From: Streptomyces sp. V4I2
Lineage (GTDB): Bacteria > Actinomycetota > Actinomycetes > Streptomycetales > Streptomycetaceae
Length of the DNA stretch: 64,000 nt
Assembly (NCBI RefSeq): GCF_030817655.1
Contig: NZ_JAUSZM010000003.1
Location: 1,860,001 to 1,924,000, forward strand
Direction: 5' to 3'
Shown here piece by piece: positions 16,430 through 25,742 of the stretch (positions are counted from its first letter, which is position 1; the number at the start of each line of letters is the position of its first letter). The position numbers were made by a program, and so were the translations under genes. Under the pieces are notes generated by a model. It searched no databases. It worked only from the letters and a program-made list of their open reading frames with translations, and had not been told where the DNA came from.

Positions 16430-16933
16430 ATGCCCAACACTGAGCCGATGACGCAGCGTGTGGAGCTCGCGACCGTGATGGACCGACTGGCCCTCGACGA
16501 ACTGATCACCGACTACGCGACGGCGGTGGACGACGGCGACTGGCAGGCGTATCGAGGGCTGTTCACACCCGACGGGCGCGCGGACTACCGCTCGGCCGGC
16601 GGAATCGAGGGAGACGCCGAGAAGGTCGCCGCCTGGCTCGAGGAGAGCATGCGGCTGTTCGCGATGCGGCAGCATCTGATCGTGAACCGCCGGGTCCGCT
16701 TCGGCCTCCTGGAGCAGGACACCGGCGACACCGCCCACGTACATGCCGACTACGTCAATCCGATGCGCCTGGCCGACTCCGAGGGCGACCCGGCGGTCCC
16801 CGATTTCGTGTGCGGCGGGCGTTACGCCTTCGGGTTGCTGCGCACCCACGACGGCTGGCGGCTGCGTGAGGTGCTGGTCCAGGAGAAGTGGCGACGCCTG
16901 CCCGACCCGCAGCCGGCACCTGTGATCAACTGA
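16430..16933 (+). CDS. SnoaL-like / nuclear transport factor 2 family protein
   Basis: 167 residues with the cone-shaped alpha+beta barrel of the SnoaL_4 type: LALDELITDYATAVDDGDWQAYRGLFTPDGRADYRS, then RQHLIVNRRVRF..., and YAFGLLRTHDGWRLREVLVQEKW at the end. Family members are isomerases, dehydratases or ligand-binding proteins. No partner gene shows which applies. The start at 16430 or the ATG six codons later are both possible. Confidence 0.78.
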   Translation: MPNTEPMTQRVELATVMDRLALDELITDYATAVDDGDWQAYRGLFTPDGRADYRSAGGIEGDAEKVAAWLEESMRLFAMRQHLIVNRRVRFGLLEQDTGDTAHVHADYVNPMRLADSEGDPAVPDFVCGGRYAFGLLRTHDGWRLREVLVQEKWRRLPDPQPAPVIN

Positions 16934-17004
16934 GCCGACGTCCGCTGTCCCGGCGTCCACGGCAGCACGCACACTGGAGAGACCCACGGGGTAGGAGGTG
17001 CCGT

Positions 17005-18570
17005 ATGAAGTCGTTCGGCCACTGGCTCACCTCCCCGTGGCGGCGCTCCACCGTCGCCGTCGCGGCGGGCGCCCTGCCCGTACTCGCCTTTCCCGCCCCC
17101 TCCCTGTGGTGGTGCGCGTACGTCGCCCTCGTCCCCTGGATCGTGCTGATCCGCTCGGCACCGACCGGGAAACGGGCGGCGTACGACGGCTGGTGCGGTG
17201 GGTTCGGCTTCATGCTGGCGATGCACCACTGGCTGCTGCCGAACCTGCACGTGTTCACCTTCGTGATCGCCGCGTTGCTGGGCGCGCTGTGGGCCCCGTG
17301 GGGCTGGCTGGTGCGCCGTTGCCTGGCCGGAACGCCCTCCCGGGGCCGGATCGCGGCCGCGCTGCTCGTCCTGCCCTCGGGCTGGCTGGCGGTCGAGCTG
17401 GTCCGCTCCTGGCAGGGGCTCGGCGGCCCGTGGGGTGTGCTCGGCGCGAGTCAGTGGCAGGTGGAACCGGCGCTGCGGCTGGTCTCGGTGGGCGGGGTGT
17501 GGCTGCTCAGCTTCCTGGTGGTGGCCGTCAATGTCGCCGTCGCCGTGCTGGTCGCGGTCCGTGCGTCCCGGGTGCCGGCCGTGGCCGGGCTCGTCGCCAC
17601 GGCGGCGGTCACCTCGGCGGCCTGGGTGTGGTCGCCGCGCCCCGACGTCGACGGGCAGGCCAGGATCGCGGTCGTGCAGCCGGGTGTCGTCGGGGGCCCC
17701 GACCGGCGGTTCGCCCAGGAGGAACGGCTCACGCGCGAGCTCGCCGGACAGGACGTCGACCTGATCGTCTGGGGCGAGAGCAGCGTCGGCTACGACCTCG
17801 GCGCCCGGCCCGACCTCGCGAGGAGGATCGCCGCGCTGTCACGCGCGACGGGCGCCGACATCCTGGTCAACGTGGACGCCCGGCGCTCCGACAAGCCCGG
17901 CATCTACAAGAGTTCGATCCTGGTCGGGCCGGACGGCCTCACCGGCGACCGCTACGACAAGATGCGGCTCGTCCCCTTCGGCGAGTACATCCCGGCCCGC
18001 TCGCTGCTCGGCTGGGCGACCTCCGTCGGCAAGGCGGCGGGCGAGGACCGCAGGAAGGGTTCCGAGCAGGTGGTGATGGACGCCGGTAACGGGCTGCGGT
18101 TCGGCCCGATGGTGTGCTTCGAGACCGCCTTCCCCGACATGACCCGCCATCTCACCGAGGACGGCGCCGACGTGCTGATCGGCCAGTCCGCGACCTCGAC
18201 CTTCCAGCAGAGCTGGGCCCCCGAACAGCACGCCTCGCTGGCCGCGCTGCGCGCCGCGGAGACCGGCCGCCCGATGGTCCACGCGACGCTGACCGGCGTG
18301 TCCGCCGTCTACGGCGCGAGCGGACAGCGCATCGGGGAGTGGCTCGGCACGAGCGCGAGCACGAGCGAGGTGTACGAGGTGCCGCTGGCCGACGGCGTCA
18401 CACCGTACGTGCGCTACGGCGACTGGGCGGTACGGGCGGCCCTGTTGATCCTCGGTGCGTGGGGTGTCGCAGAGGGCGTACGGACGCTTCGGGTCAGGCG
18501 CCCGTCTCCTGAACCGCGCGTACCACCCGCTCGCACAGTTCGTGAGTCGCCAGCGCGTCCCGGGCGCTGA
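17005..18570 (+). CDS. lnt: Apolipoprotein N-acyltransferase
   Basis: 521 residues. N-terminal membrane spans (about 15-215) are followed by a carbon-nitrogen hydrolase domain outside the membrane and a final span. The nitrilase-type triad is visible: Glu in IVWGESSVGYD (about 257), Lys in YDKMRLVPFGEYIP (about 319) and Cys in MVCFETAFPDM (about 371). It adds the third acyl chain to lipoproteins. Streptomyces carries two lnt genes. GGAGG lies 5 bases before the ATG. Its end overlaps the convergent oxidoreductase gene by 77 bases. Confidence 0.93.
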   Translation: MKSFGHWLTSPWRRSTVAVAAGALPVLAFPAPSLWWCAYVALVPWIVLIRSAPTGKRAAYDGWCGGFGFMLAMHHWLLPNLHVFTFVIAALLGALWAPWGWLVRRCLAGTPSRGRIAAALLVLPSGWLAVELVRSWQGLGGPWGVLGASQWQVEPALRLVSVGGVWLLSFLVVAVNVAVAVLVAVRASRVPAVAGLVATAAVTSAAWVWSPRPDVDGQARIAVVQPGVVGGPDRRFAQEERLTRELAGQDVDLIVWGESSVGYDLGARPDLARRIAALSRATGADILVNVDARRSDKPGIYKSSILVGPDGLTGDRYDKMRLVPFGEYIPARSLLGWATSVGKAAGEDRRKGSEQVVMDAGNGLRFGPMVCFETAFPDMTRHLTEDGADVLIGQSATSTFQQSWAPEQHASLAALRAAETGRPMVHATLTGVSAVYGASGQRIGEWLGTSASTSEVYEVPLADGVTPYVRYGDWAVRAALLILGAWGVAEGVRTLRVRRPSPEPRVPPARTVRESPARPGR

Positions 18571-19399
18571 GCACCTTGCCCGCGCGCACGGCGTCCAGGA
18601 AGGCGAGCACCACCTGCTCGATGCCGCGCTGCCGGGCCACCGGCACCCAGTCGCCGCGCCGCCGCACGGTCGGCTGGCCCTTGTGGTCGATCACCTCGGC
18701 GAGGTTGACCACCTGACGCTTGGTGTCCTGCCCGGACACCTCCAGAATCTCCTCGGCCGAGCCGCTGAGCCGGTTCATCACGCCGAGCGCGGTGAAGCCG
18801 TCCCCGGCGAGCTGGAGCACGACGTGGTGCAGCAGGCCGTTCCGAGTGCGGGCGCGCACGGTCACGTCGTCGATGGGGCCGGGCACGAGGAAGCGCAGGG
18901 TGTCCACGACGTGGATGAAGTCGTCCAGGATCATCGCGCGCGGCTCCTCCGGGAGCCCGATCCGGTTCTTCTGCATGAGGATCAGCTCGCGCGGGTGATC
19001 GGCGCACTGCGCGTACCCGGGGGCATAGCGCCGGTTGAAGCCGACGGCCAGGCTCACGTTCCGCTGCTCGGCGAGATCCACCAGTCGCACCGAGTCGGCC
19101 AATTCGTACGCCAGCGGCTTGTCGACGTACGTCGGTACGCCCGCCTCCAGCAGCCGCGTCACGATGTCGGGGTGCACGGTGGTCGGCGCGTGCACGAAGG
19201 CGGCGTCGAGGTCCTGGCCGAGGAGGGAGTCCAGGTCGGTGTGGCGCTGCTCCTCGGGGAGGTGGAGGCCGTCGGCGACCCGGGCGAGCGTCGCCGGAGT
19301 GCGGGTCTGGAGGTGCAGCTCGAGCCCGGGGCGGCCGCCGAGCACCGGCAGATACGCCTTCTGCGCGATGTCACCGAGTCCGATGCAGCCGACCTTCAC
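18494..19399 (-). CDS. Gfo/Idh/MocA family NAD(P)-dependent oxidoreductase
   Basis: 301 residues. The N-terminal Rossmann fold starts KVGCIGLGDIAQKAYLPVL, followed by the family motif VPTYVDKPLAYELAD, whose Lys in DKPL is the catalytic-site Lys. The C-terminal sheet domain contains FIHVVDTLRFL. Members oxidise sugars or inositols or reduce biliverdin; the substrate cannot be told. It is somewhat shorter than the usual 330-380 residues. The 3' end overlaps lnt on the other strand. Confidence 0.87.
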   Translation of the reverse strand: MKVGCIGLGDIAQKAYLPVLGGRPGLELHLQTRTPATLARVADGLHLPEEQRHTDLDSLLGQDLDAAFVHAPTTVHPDIVTRLLEAGVPTYVDKPLAYELADSVRLVDLAEQRNVSLAVGFNRRYAPGYAQCADHPRELILMQKNRIGLPEEPRAMILDDFIHVVDTLRFLVPGPIDDVTVRARTRNGLLHHVVLQLAGDGFTALGVMNRLSGSAEEILEVSGQDTKRQVVNLAEVIDHKGQPTVRRRGDWVPVARQRGIEQVVLAFLDAVRAGKVLSARDALATHELCERVVRAVQETGA

Positions 19400-19525
19400 G
19401 GGCTCTCCTTCAGCGGTTGCCTGCCGGGGTCATGCCGGAAGCATACGGCCGCCGTGGCAGCCGCCGGTCGGTCGGTCCGTCGAAAACCCATGGTGGGGGC
19501 GGGCGCGATGGACGACGATGCGTCC

Positions 19526-20038
19526 ATGACAACGCAGCGCAGCGAACCCGCCCAGAATGCCGACGAGCGCACCATGCTGGAGGGCTGGCTGGACTACCAC
19601 CGCCAGACCCTGGCGTGGAAGTGCGAGGGCCTGACCGACGCCCAGCTCAGGACCGCCTCGGCGGAACCGTCCGAGCTGTCCCTGATGGGCCTGGTGCGGC
19701 ACATGGCGGAGGTCGAGCGGGGCTGGTTCCGCAAGGTGCTGGTGGGCGACGATCCGGGGCCGATCTACTACACCGAGGAGGACCGGGACGGCGAGTTCCA
19801 TCTCACCGAGGCGGACACCTGGAAGGAGGCGTACGGCACCTGGCAGGCCGAGATCGAGATCGCCCGGCGCAATGCCGCCGGCTTCGGCCTGGACGAACTC
19901 TCGCGCGGCAAGAGCCGGTTCACCGACGAGCCGTTCAGTCTGCGCTGGATCTACACGCACATGATCGAGGAGTACGCCCGCCACAACGGCCACGCCGACC
20001 TGCTGCGCGAGCGCATCGACGGCGCGACGGGAGACTGA
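19526..20038 (+). CDS. DinB family protein (DUF664)
   Basis: 170 residues, four-helix bundle of the DinB/YfiT type. ERTMLEGWLDYHRQTLAWKCEGLTDAQL, LSLMGLVRHMAEVERGWFRKVLVGDD, and HMIEEYARHNGHADLLRERIDG provide the three metal-ligand histidines (one in RHMAEVE, two in EYARHNGHAD). Mycothiol-dependent enzymes belong to this superfamily, which suggests but does not prove thiol transferase activity. I chose the ATG at 19526; an ATG at 19508 is also in frame. Confidence 0.88.
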   Translation: MTTQRSEPAQNADERTMLEGWLDYHRQTLAWKCEGLTDAQLRTASAEPSELSLMGLVRHMAEVERGWFRKVLVGDDPGPIYYTEEDRDGEFHLTEADTWKEAYGTWQAEIEIARRNAAGFGLDELSRGKSRFTDEPFSLRWIYTHMIEEYARHNGHADLLRERIDGATGD

Positions 20039-20190
20039 GACCGGCGGCGGGGTCCTGTCCGACGCCCCGCGCGATGCGTCCGTCAGCCACCGCCGAGCCG
20101 CCCCCTCGTACGAGGCCGGAGATCACCCGTGCGGGGCAACCTCCGCTTGTCCGCTGTCCAAAGGCCCCCGGAGCCAGCAGAGTTGCGCGG

Positions 20191-20685
20191 GTGCATCGAA
20201 CGACGACCACCGCAACGCTCCTGGTCACCGTGGCTGTCTCGGCCCTCTCCGGCTGTGTGACGGTCCAGCGCCCGCTCGTGTCCGGCCCGCCGGCACCGCC
20301 GTCCCAGCCGTCCCAGCCGTCGGCGCCCCGGCAAGGCGGGCAGTCGGAGCCGCAGATCGTGCAGGCGCCGGTCCGCGAGGCCCTGGAAATGATCGGCCCG
20401 TCCCGGCGCCCGGACCCGACAGCGGCCCCGCCGCACGGCGGCGCCTCCTCGACCCCGCCGCAGGCGCACGAGCGGCCGCCACGCTCCCACCCGGTACATC
20501 CGGCGCATCCCGAACCCCGCCGCCCCGAGGCCGGACGTCACGGGAAGCCGCCCGTCACGATCCCCGACGTGGCCAAGCCCGTCCCCAAGGACGCGAAGGA
20601 CGTCTGCGCCCTGGGCAGGCAGTACGGCGGCTGGCGGGCGGACAGCCCGGAGGCGGTGATCTGCGAGCAGACGTACGGGCGGTGA
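20191..20685 (+). CDS. Pro-rich lipoprotein
   Basis: 164 residues starting with GTG. The N terminus is a lipoprotein signal: HRTTTTATLLVTVAVSALSGC with the lipobox LSGC (Cys about 22). The middle is Pro/Ser/His-rich and unstructured. The C-terminal 45 residues (DVCALGRQYGGWRADSPEAVICEQTYG) form a small conserved domain with two cysteines, seen in other Streptomyces lipoproteins. Function unknown. Confidence 0.72.
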   Translation: MHRTTTTATLLVTVAVSALSGCVTVQRPLVSGPPAPPSQPSQPSAPRQGGQSEPQIVQAPVREALEMIGPSRRPDPTAAPPHGGASSTPPQAHERPPRSHPVHPAHPEPRRPEAGRHGKPPVTIPDVAKPVPKDAKDVCALGRQYGGWRADSPEAVICEQTYGR

Positions 20686-20728
20686 GCCGCCGACCGCGCT
20701 CCGGCCGGTGTCCGGGCGGCCCGCCCGC

Positions 20729-21220
20729 TCACTCGCGGGAGGCGTCCCCTTCGCCGAGCCGCAGCGCGAGTCTGCTGATGGCGCCCCGCACCCCGTCGCC
20801 GTAGCCGTCGTCGGCCAGTGCCTCGGACGCTCCCCGCGCCCGGCGCAGATGGGTGCGGGCGGCCTCCGTACGGCCGAGCTTCACATAGTCGGCGGCCAGG
20901 TTCAGGTGCAGCGACGGGTACAGCGCCCGCACGGCGAGTGCCCCTTCGTGCTCGCGGAGCCGGTCGTCCGTCAGTTCCTCCGCGGCCGTCAGCGCTCTCA
21001 GATCCCAGGCGAGCTCGTCGAACGGGTCGTCCTGGGTGTCGGCCATGTAGTGGGCCAGCGTGCAGCGGTGCAAGGGGTCGCCGTCCTCACCGAGCTCCGC
21101 CCACAGGCCCAGAAAGCGCTGCCGGGCCTCCTCGCGGTCCCCCGCGTGATGCAGCATCACGATCTGCCCGATCCGCGTCATCACGGCATCCACGGCCGCC
21201 TGACCCTGTCGCTCCGCCAC
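20729..21220 (-). CDS. Tetratricopeptide-like helical protein
   Basis: 163 residues, all helical. The segments IGQIVMLHHAGDREEARQRFLGLWAEL, AVRALYPSLHLNLAADYVKLGRTEAARTHLRRARGASEAL are TPR-like helix pairs. It also has a conserved HRCTLAHYMADTQDDP segment typical of a streptomycete family. The GTG at 21220 (VAERQGQAAVDAV) is the chosen start. It lies downstream of ung on the same strand but behind a hairpin. Role unknown; it is probably a protein-interaction module. Confidence 0.7.
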   Translation of the reverse strand: MAERQGQAAVDAVMTRIGQIVMLHHAGDREEARQRFLGLWAELGEDGDPLHRCTLAHYMADTQDDPFDELAWDLRALTAAEELTDDRLREHEGALAVRALYPSLHLNLAADYVKLGRTEAARTHLRRARGASEALADDGYGDGVRGAISRLALRLGEGDASRE

Positions 21221-21294
21221 CGCGTCCTCCGCACCCTCGCCGGCTGTCCCTGCCGACGCTAACCGCCGCCACCGACAATCACGGGCAGGCGGCA

Positions 21295-21324
21295 CCGGGC
21301 CGGTTCGCGGGTGAACCGGCCCGG
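21295..21324 (-). terminator. Hairpin downstream of ung
   Basis: A perfect 12-bp stem CCGGGCCGGTTC / GAACCGGCCCGG with a 6-base loop lies 28 bases after the ung stop codon on the minus strand. It separates ung from the TPR-like gene. Confidence 0.65.
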
Positions 21325-21351
21325 CGGTGGGGTCAGGCCGAGGTCCGGGAG

Positions 21352-22035
21352 TCAGCCCAGGTTCGGGATGGTCCAGTCGACGGGCGGGTGGCCCTGGCGG
21401 GCGACCGCCTCGTTGATCTGCGTGAACGGGCGGGAGCCGAAGAACTTCTTGGCGGACAGCGGGGAGGGATGGGCGCCCTTGACCACCACGTGCCGGGTCT
21501 CGTCGATCAGCGGGAGCTTCTTCTGCGCGTAGTTGCCCCACAGCACGAACACCGCCGGGTCGGGCCGGTCGGCCACCGCGCGGATCACCGCGTCCGTGAA
21601 CCTCTCCCAGCCCCGGCCCTTGTGCGAGTTGGCCTCGCCGCCCCGGACCGTGAGGACCGCGTTGAGCAGCAGGACGCCCTGCTGGGCCCACGGCATCAGA
21701 TAGCCGTTGTCCGGGATCGCCAGCCCGAGCTCGTCCTTCATCTCCTTGTAGATGTTGCGCAGCGAGGGCGGGGTCCGCACACCGGGACGGACCGAGAAGC
21801 ACAGGCCGTGTCCCTGCCCCTCGCCGTGGTACGGGTCCTGGCCGAGGACGAGGACCTTCACCCGCTCGTACGGCGTCGCGTCCAGCGCGGCGAAGACCTC
21901 TTCGCGCGGAGGGTGGACCGGACCCTTCGCTCGCTCCTCCTCGACGAACTCCGTCAGCTCCTTGAAGTAGGGCTGCTGCAGCTCGTCGCCCAGGACCCCG
22001 CGCCAGGACTCGGGCAGCATGGCGATGTCGGTCAC
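21352..22035 (-). CDS. ung: Uracil-DNA glycosylase (family 1)
   Basis: 227 residues. It removes uracil from DNA in base-excision repair. All motifs are intact: the water-activating Asp in VLGQDPYHGEGQGHGLCFSV (about residue 66), LLLNAVLTV, and the His loop KGAHPSPLSAKKFFGSRPF. The GTG at 22035 follows AAGGAAG. Single gene with its own hairpin terminator. Streptomyces often carry two ung copies. Confidence 0.94.
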   Translation of the reverse strand: MTDIAMLPESWRGVLGDELQQPYFKELTEFVEEERAKGPVHPPREEVFAALDATPYERVKVLVLGQDPYHGEGQGHGLCFSVRPGVRTPPSLRNIYKEMKDELGLAIPDNGYLMPWAQQGVLLLNAVLTVRGGEANSHKGRGWERFTDAVIRAVADRPDPAVFVLWGNYAQKKLPLIDETRHVVVKGAHPSPLSAKKFFGSRPFTQINEAVARQGHPPVDWTIPNLG

Positions 22036-22144
22036 GTCAACTTCCTTACGGTGTGCGGTCACTGGGACGTGCGCTCACGTCCAGGCCACAGAACCTACAG
22101 GCGACCACTGACAGCCGGCCCCGCGCACCGCACAACCGGCCCCG

Positions 22145-23726
22145 CTACCAGCTGGTCTTCCAGTACAGCTCCCACATGACCATCATCGTCGCCGGGTCGA
22201 TGACCTTCTCCAGACCGGCGATCTCCTCGTTCGCGGCCACGTACTGCTTGCCCTGCCACAGCGGCAGCAGCCGCGCGTCGTCCACGAGGATCTGCTGGGC
22301 CTCCTCGATCTGCTTGCCCACGGCCGCGCGGTCGCTCACCGCACGCGACTCCGGCAGCAGCTTGCCGGTGATCTCGGGTGCCTCGTACGGGGTACCGAGC
22401 GCGTTCTGCTCGCCCACGAAGGGCGCGATGAAGTTGTCGGCGTCGTTGAAGTCGGGGAACCAGCCGCGCCCGAACACCGGGTACTCGCCCTTCTGGTACC
22501 CCCTCCACGTAGTTCTTCCAGGGGCGGCTCTTGAGGGTCACCTTGAACAGGTCGGAGGCCTCGAGTTGCCGCTTCAGCTCCTCGAACGCGGGCTTGGTCG
22601 TCGAGCCGTAGCGGTCGCTCGTGTACCAGAGCGTCAGCGGCACGCGCTCGGTGATGCCCGCTTCCGTGAGGATCTGCTCGGCCTTGGACACGCTGGGGGA
22701 CCCGTAGTCGTCGAAGAAGCTCGTGGTGTGGCCCACCAGGCCCCTGGGGACCATGGAGTACAGCGGCTCGACGGTGTCCTTGTAGACGTTGTGCGCGAGC
22801 GCCGGGCGGTCGATGACCTGGGCGACAGCCTTGCGGACCGCGGGCTTCGCGGCCCACGGGTCGCTGGGGTTGAAGACCAGGTAACTGATCTCGGTGGTGG
22901 GGTTCGCGACGAGCTGGAGCTTCTCCGCCTTCTGGTTGACGTCGAGGTCCACGGTGTCCGAGGCGCCGAGCCCGCGATAGATGACCGCGATCTGCTTGTC
23001 CTTGAGAGCCTTGACCATCTCGTCCGACTGCTGGAAGTAGCGGATGGTGACGGCGCTGTTCTTGCGGTCCGCTATGCCGTGGTAGTTGTCGTTGCGGACG
23101 AGCTCGGCCTTCTTGCCCTCCTCGAAGGAAGCAAGGCTGTAGGGCCCCGAGCCGCTGATCTTTCCGTCCTTGCGGAGCGCGTCCGCGGGGTACTCCTCGG
23201 GATCCACGATCGACATGGCGGGCGTGGTCAGCACCAGGGGGAAGGTGGCGTCGGGCTGGCTGAGATGGAAGACGACCTCACGGTCACCCTTCACCTGCAC
23301 CCGGGAGAGAGTCCCCAGCAGACCCGCGGGTCCGCCATTGACGTTGATCTCCTTGATCCGGTCGAACGAGTGCTTGACGGCCTTGGCGTCCAGCGTGTGC
23401 CCGTCGGAGAACTTCAGGTCCTTGCGCAGCGTGCAGCTGTACACCCTGCTCGAATCGTCCGTGAATCTGCAGCTCTCGGCGGCGTCGGGCTCGGGCTCGG
23501 CCGCACCGGGGGAGTAGTTCAGGAGGGTTTGGTACACATTGCGGAACAGCTCCCAGGAGTTGTCCCAGGACGCCGCGGGGTCCAGCGTGGCCGGAGCACT
23601 GGTGGTTCCCACGACGAGCGGCGCCTCGTCTCCGGAGGCGTCCGAGGAGAACACACCACATCCGGCCACCAGGGATATGGACGCGAGGGCCGCGAGTGGC
23701 GGCAGGTATCGGTTCCGGATGAACAC
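22145..23726 (-). pseudogene. Peptide ABC transporter substrate-binding lipoprotein, frameshifted
   Basis: A family-5 (DppA/OppA-like) solute-binding lipoprotein of about 526 residues if the frame is repaired. The lipobox is SLVAGC near residue 23, then a mature domain with TLDPAASWDNSWELFRNVYQTLLNY and LKFSDGHTLDAKAVKHSFDRI. The first frame ends its similarity at KNYVEG and the rest, FGRGWFPDFNDADNFIAPFVG to the end, continues in another frame. The switch is at a run of five C (22499-22503); four would restore VEGYQKGEYPVFGRG. The GTG start follows GAGGAG. No permease or ATPase genes are adjacent. Real mutation or homopolymer error cannot be told apart here. Confidence 0.85.
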
Positions 23727-23917
23727 GCGCTTGCTCCTCGAAATGCCGTACCAAGGGTCGGCAGACCATACCGCAGCGATTCGGCCGCTGAACCTACCTT
23801 CGAATCGATCTCTTGATCGAATGAGGTATGACGACGTTGTCATCGAGGGCAGAAGGTCCGGAATGCGACACGGGCGCCGCCCCTCGTGGACGAGCGCCCG
23901 TGCCGATGTGCGGAAGG

Positions 23918-24676
23918 TCAGCCCACGCCCGCGTTCAGGAAGATGCCGCCGTCGACGACGAGCGTCTGGCCGGTGATCCAGTCGGACTGTTCCGAGGTGA
24001 GGAACGCGGTGGCGCCACCGATGTCGGAGGGCATGCCGAGCCGGCCGAGCGGGTAGGAAGCGGCCGCCTCCGCTTCCCGGCCCTCGTACAGGGCCTTCGC
24101 GAACTTGGTCTTCACGACGGCCGGGGCGATCGCGTTGACCCGCACCTTGGGCGCGTACTCGTGCGCCAGTTGGATGGTCAGGTTGATCATCGCGGCCTTG
24201 CTGATGCCGTAGGCGCCGATGAAGGGCGAGGCGGAGACGCCCGCGACGGAGGCGATGTTGACGATCGCGCCGCCGTTGTCCTTCTGCCAGGCGTGCCAGG
24301 TCCGCTGCGCGAAGCCGAGGGCCGAGACCACGTTGGTCTCGAACACCTTGCGGGCGACGTCCAGGTCGAGGTCGGCGATCGGCCCGAACACCGGGTTGGT
24401 ACCGGCGTTGTTGACCAGGTAGTCGACGCGGCCGAAGGCCTCCATCGTGCGCTCGACGGCGACGGCCTGGTGGGCCACGTCGTGGGCCTTGCCCGCGACG
24501 CCGATGACCCGGTCCGCGCCGAGCTGCTCGACGGCCTCCTTGAGGGCGTCCTCGTTGCGCCCGGTGATGCACACGCGGTCGCCGCGCGCGAGGAGCGCCT
24601 CGGCGATGCCGTAGCCGATGCCGCGGCTGGCGCCCGTGACGAGCGCGACCTTGCCCGAAAGCTCGGGGAGTTCCAT
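23918..24676 (-). CDS. fabG: SDR family oxidoreductase (3-oxoacyl-ACP reductase-like)
   Basis: 252 residues, classical short-chain dehydrogenase: the TGASRGIG nucleotide loop (about 13-20), NNAG (about 90), the catalytic Ser in IASVAGVSAS and YxxxK in YGISKAA, and a C-terminal VDGGIFLNAG. It probably reduces a ketoacyl thioester or acts on another carbonyl. It follows a second fabG-type gene (24697-25458) by 20 bases on the same strand, so the two are likely one operon. The ATG at 24676 (MELPELSG) is preferred to 24685. Confidence 0.88.
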   Translation of the reverse strand: MELPELSGKVALVTGASRGIGYGIAEALLARGDRVCITGRNEDALKEAVEQLGADRVIGVAGKAHDVAHQAVAVERTMEAFGRVDYLVNNAGTNPVFGPIADLDLDVARKVFETNVVSALGFAQRTWHAWQKDNGGAIVNIASVAGVSASPFIGAYGISKAAMINLTIQLAHEYAPKVRVNAIAPAVVKTKFAKALYEGREAEAAASYPLGRLGMPSDIGGATAFLTSEQSDWITGQTLVVDGGIFLNAGVG

Positions 24677-24696
24677 CGAAGTCATGTCCCTGGTCC

Positions 24697-25458
24697 CTAG
24701 TCGAGCGGTCCGCCGGCGACGTACAGCACCTGGCCGGAGACGAAACCGGCCGCCTCGCCCGTGAAGAAGGCGATGGCGTTGGCGATGTCGTCGGGCTCGC
24801 CGACGCGCGCCACCGGGATCTGGGTGGCGGCCGCGGCCTTGAACTCCTCGAAGCCCATGCCGACCCGGGCGGCGGTCGCGGCGGTCATGTCGGTGGCGAT
24901 GAAGCCGGGGGCGACGGCGTTGGCGGTGATGCCGAACTTGCCGAGCTCGATGGCGAGGGTCTTGGTGAAGCCCTGCAGACCGGCCTTGGCGGCGGAGTAG
25001 TTGGCCTGGCCGCGGTTGCCGAGCGCGGAGGACGAGGAGAGGTTGACGACCCGGCCGAAGCCGGCGTCCACCATGTGCTTCTGGACGGCCTTGGTCATCA
25101 GGAACGAGCCGCGCAGGTGCACGTTCAGGACGGTGTCCCAGTCGGAGACGCTCATCTTGAACAGCAGGTTGTCGCGGAGCACGCCCGCGTTGTTGACGAG
25201 GATCGTCGGTGCGCCGAGCTCCGCGACGACGCGCGCGACGGCCGCCTCGACCTGGGCCTCGTCGGAGACGTCCGCGCCGACCGCGATCGCCTTGCCGCCC
25301 GCCGCGGTGATCTTCTCCACGGTGTCCTTGCAGGCGGCCTCGTCGAGGTCGATCACGGCGACCGCGCGACCCTCGGCGGCCAGTCGTACGGCGGTGGCGG
25401 CGCCGATGCCGCGCGCTCCGCCGGTGACCACGGCGACCCGCTGCTCAGTGGTGGACAT
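24697..25458 (-). CDS. fabG: 3-oxoacyl-ACP reductase FabG-type SDR
   Basis: 253 residues with TGGARGIG (about 12-19), NNAG (about 92), the catalytic Ser in LSSSSALGN and YSAAK, and a terminal AGGPLD. It is the first gene of a two-gene operon with the SDR downstream. GAGGAG is 8 bases before the ATG. In Streptomyces this pair sits near ung. Whether it serves fatty-acid synthesis or degradation is not shown; absence of other fab genes nearby argues for a secondary role. Confidence 0.9.
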   Translation of the reverse strand: MSTTEQRVAVVTGGARGIGAATAVRLAAEGRAVAVIDLDEAACKDTVEKITAAGGKAIAVGADVSDEAQVEAAVARVVAELGAPTILVNNAGVLRDNLLFKMSVSDWDTVLNVHLRGSFLMTKAVQKHMVDAGFGRVVNLSSSSALGNRGQANYSAAKAGLQGFTKTLAIELGKFGITANAVAPGFIATDMTAATAARVGMGFEEFKAAAATQIPVARVGEPDDIANAIAFFTGEAAGFVSGQVLYVAGGPLD

Positions 25459-25497
25459 TGCTGGTTCTCCTCGCCCTTGAGAAAGACGCCCATGTGG

Positions 25498-25511
25498 TGA
25501 GCGACCGCTTA
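25498..25511. promoter_or_regulatory. Possible operator upstream of the fabG pair
   Basis: TGAGCGACCGCTTA contains AGCG-AC-CGCT, a short palindrome, 40 bases upstream of the fabG start. TetR-type regulators of fatty-acid genes bind AGCG/CGCT-like sites, but no regulator gene is adjacent. The rest of 25459-25742 shows nothing else clear. Confidence 0.3.
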
Positions 25512-25742
25512 GTACCTTCAGCAGACGTGACGCTAGAAGCCCTGGCACGCGGTGTCAACGGCAGGCCGGGGGTGTGTGATCCATTACCTGTACCGCCGGG
25601 CCCGGGCAGGCCGCGCCCACCGCCATCGTCCCGCAACGGCGGCCACCCGCGGCACCCGATCGGCTCAGCGCTGCGCGCCCCTGCGCCATCTGGCCCATAG
25701 CGTCGGAGCGCGGGCCACTCGTGGCCGGAAAGGAGGCGCTCC

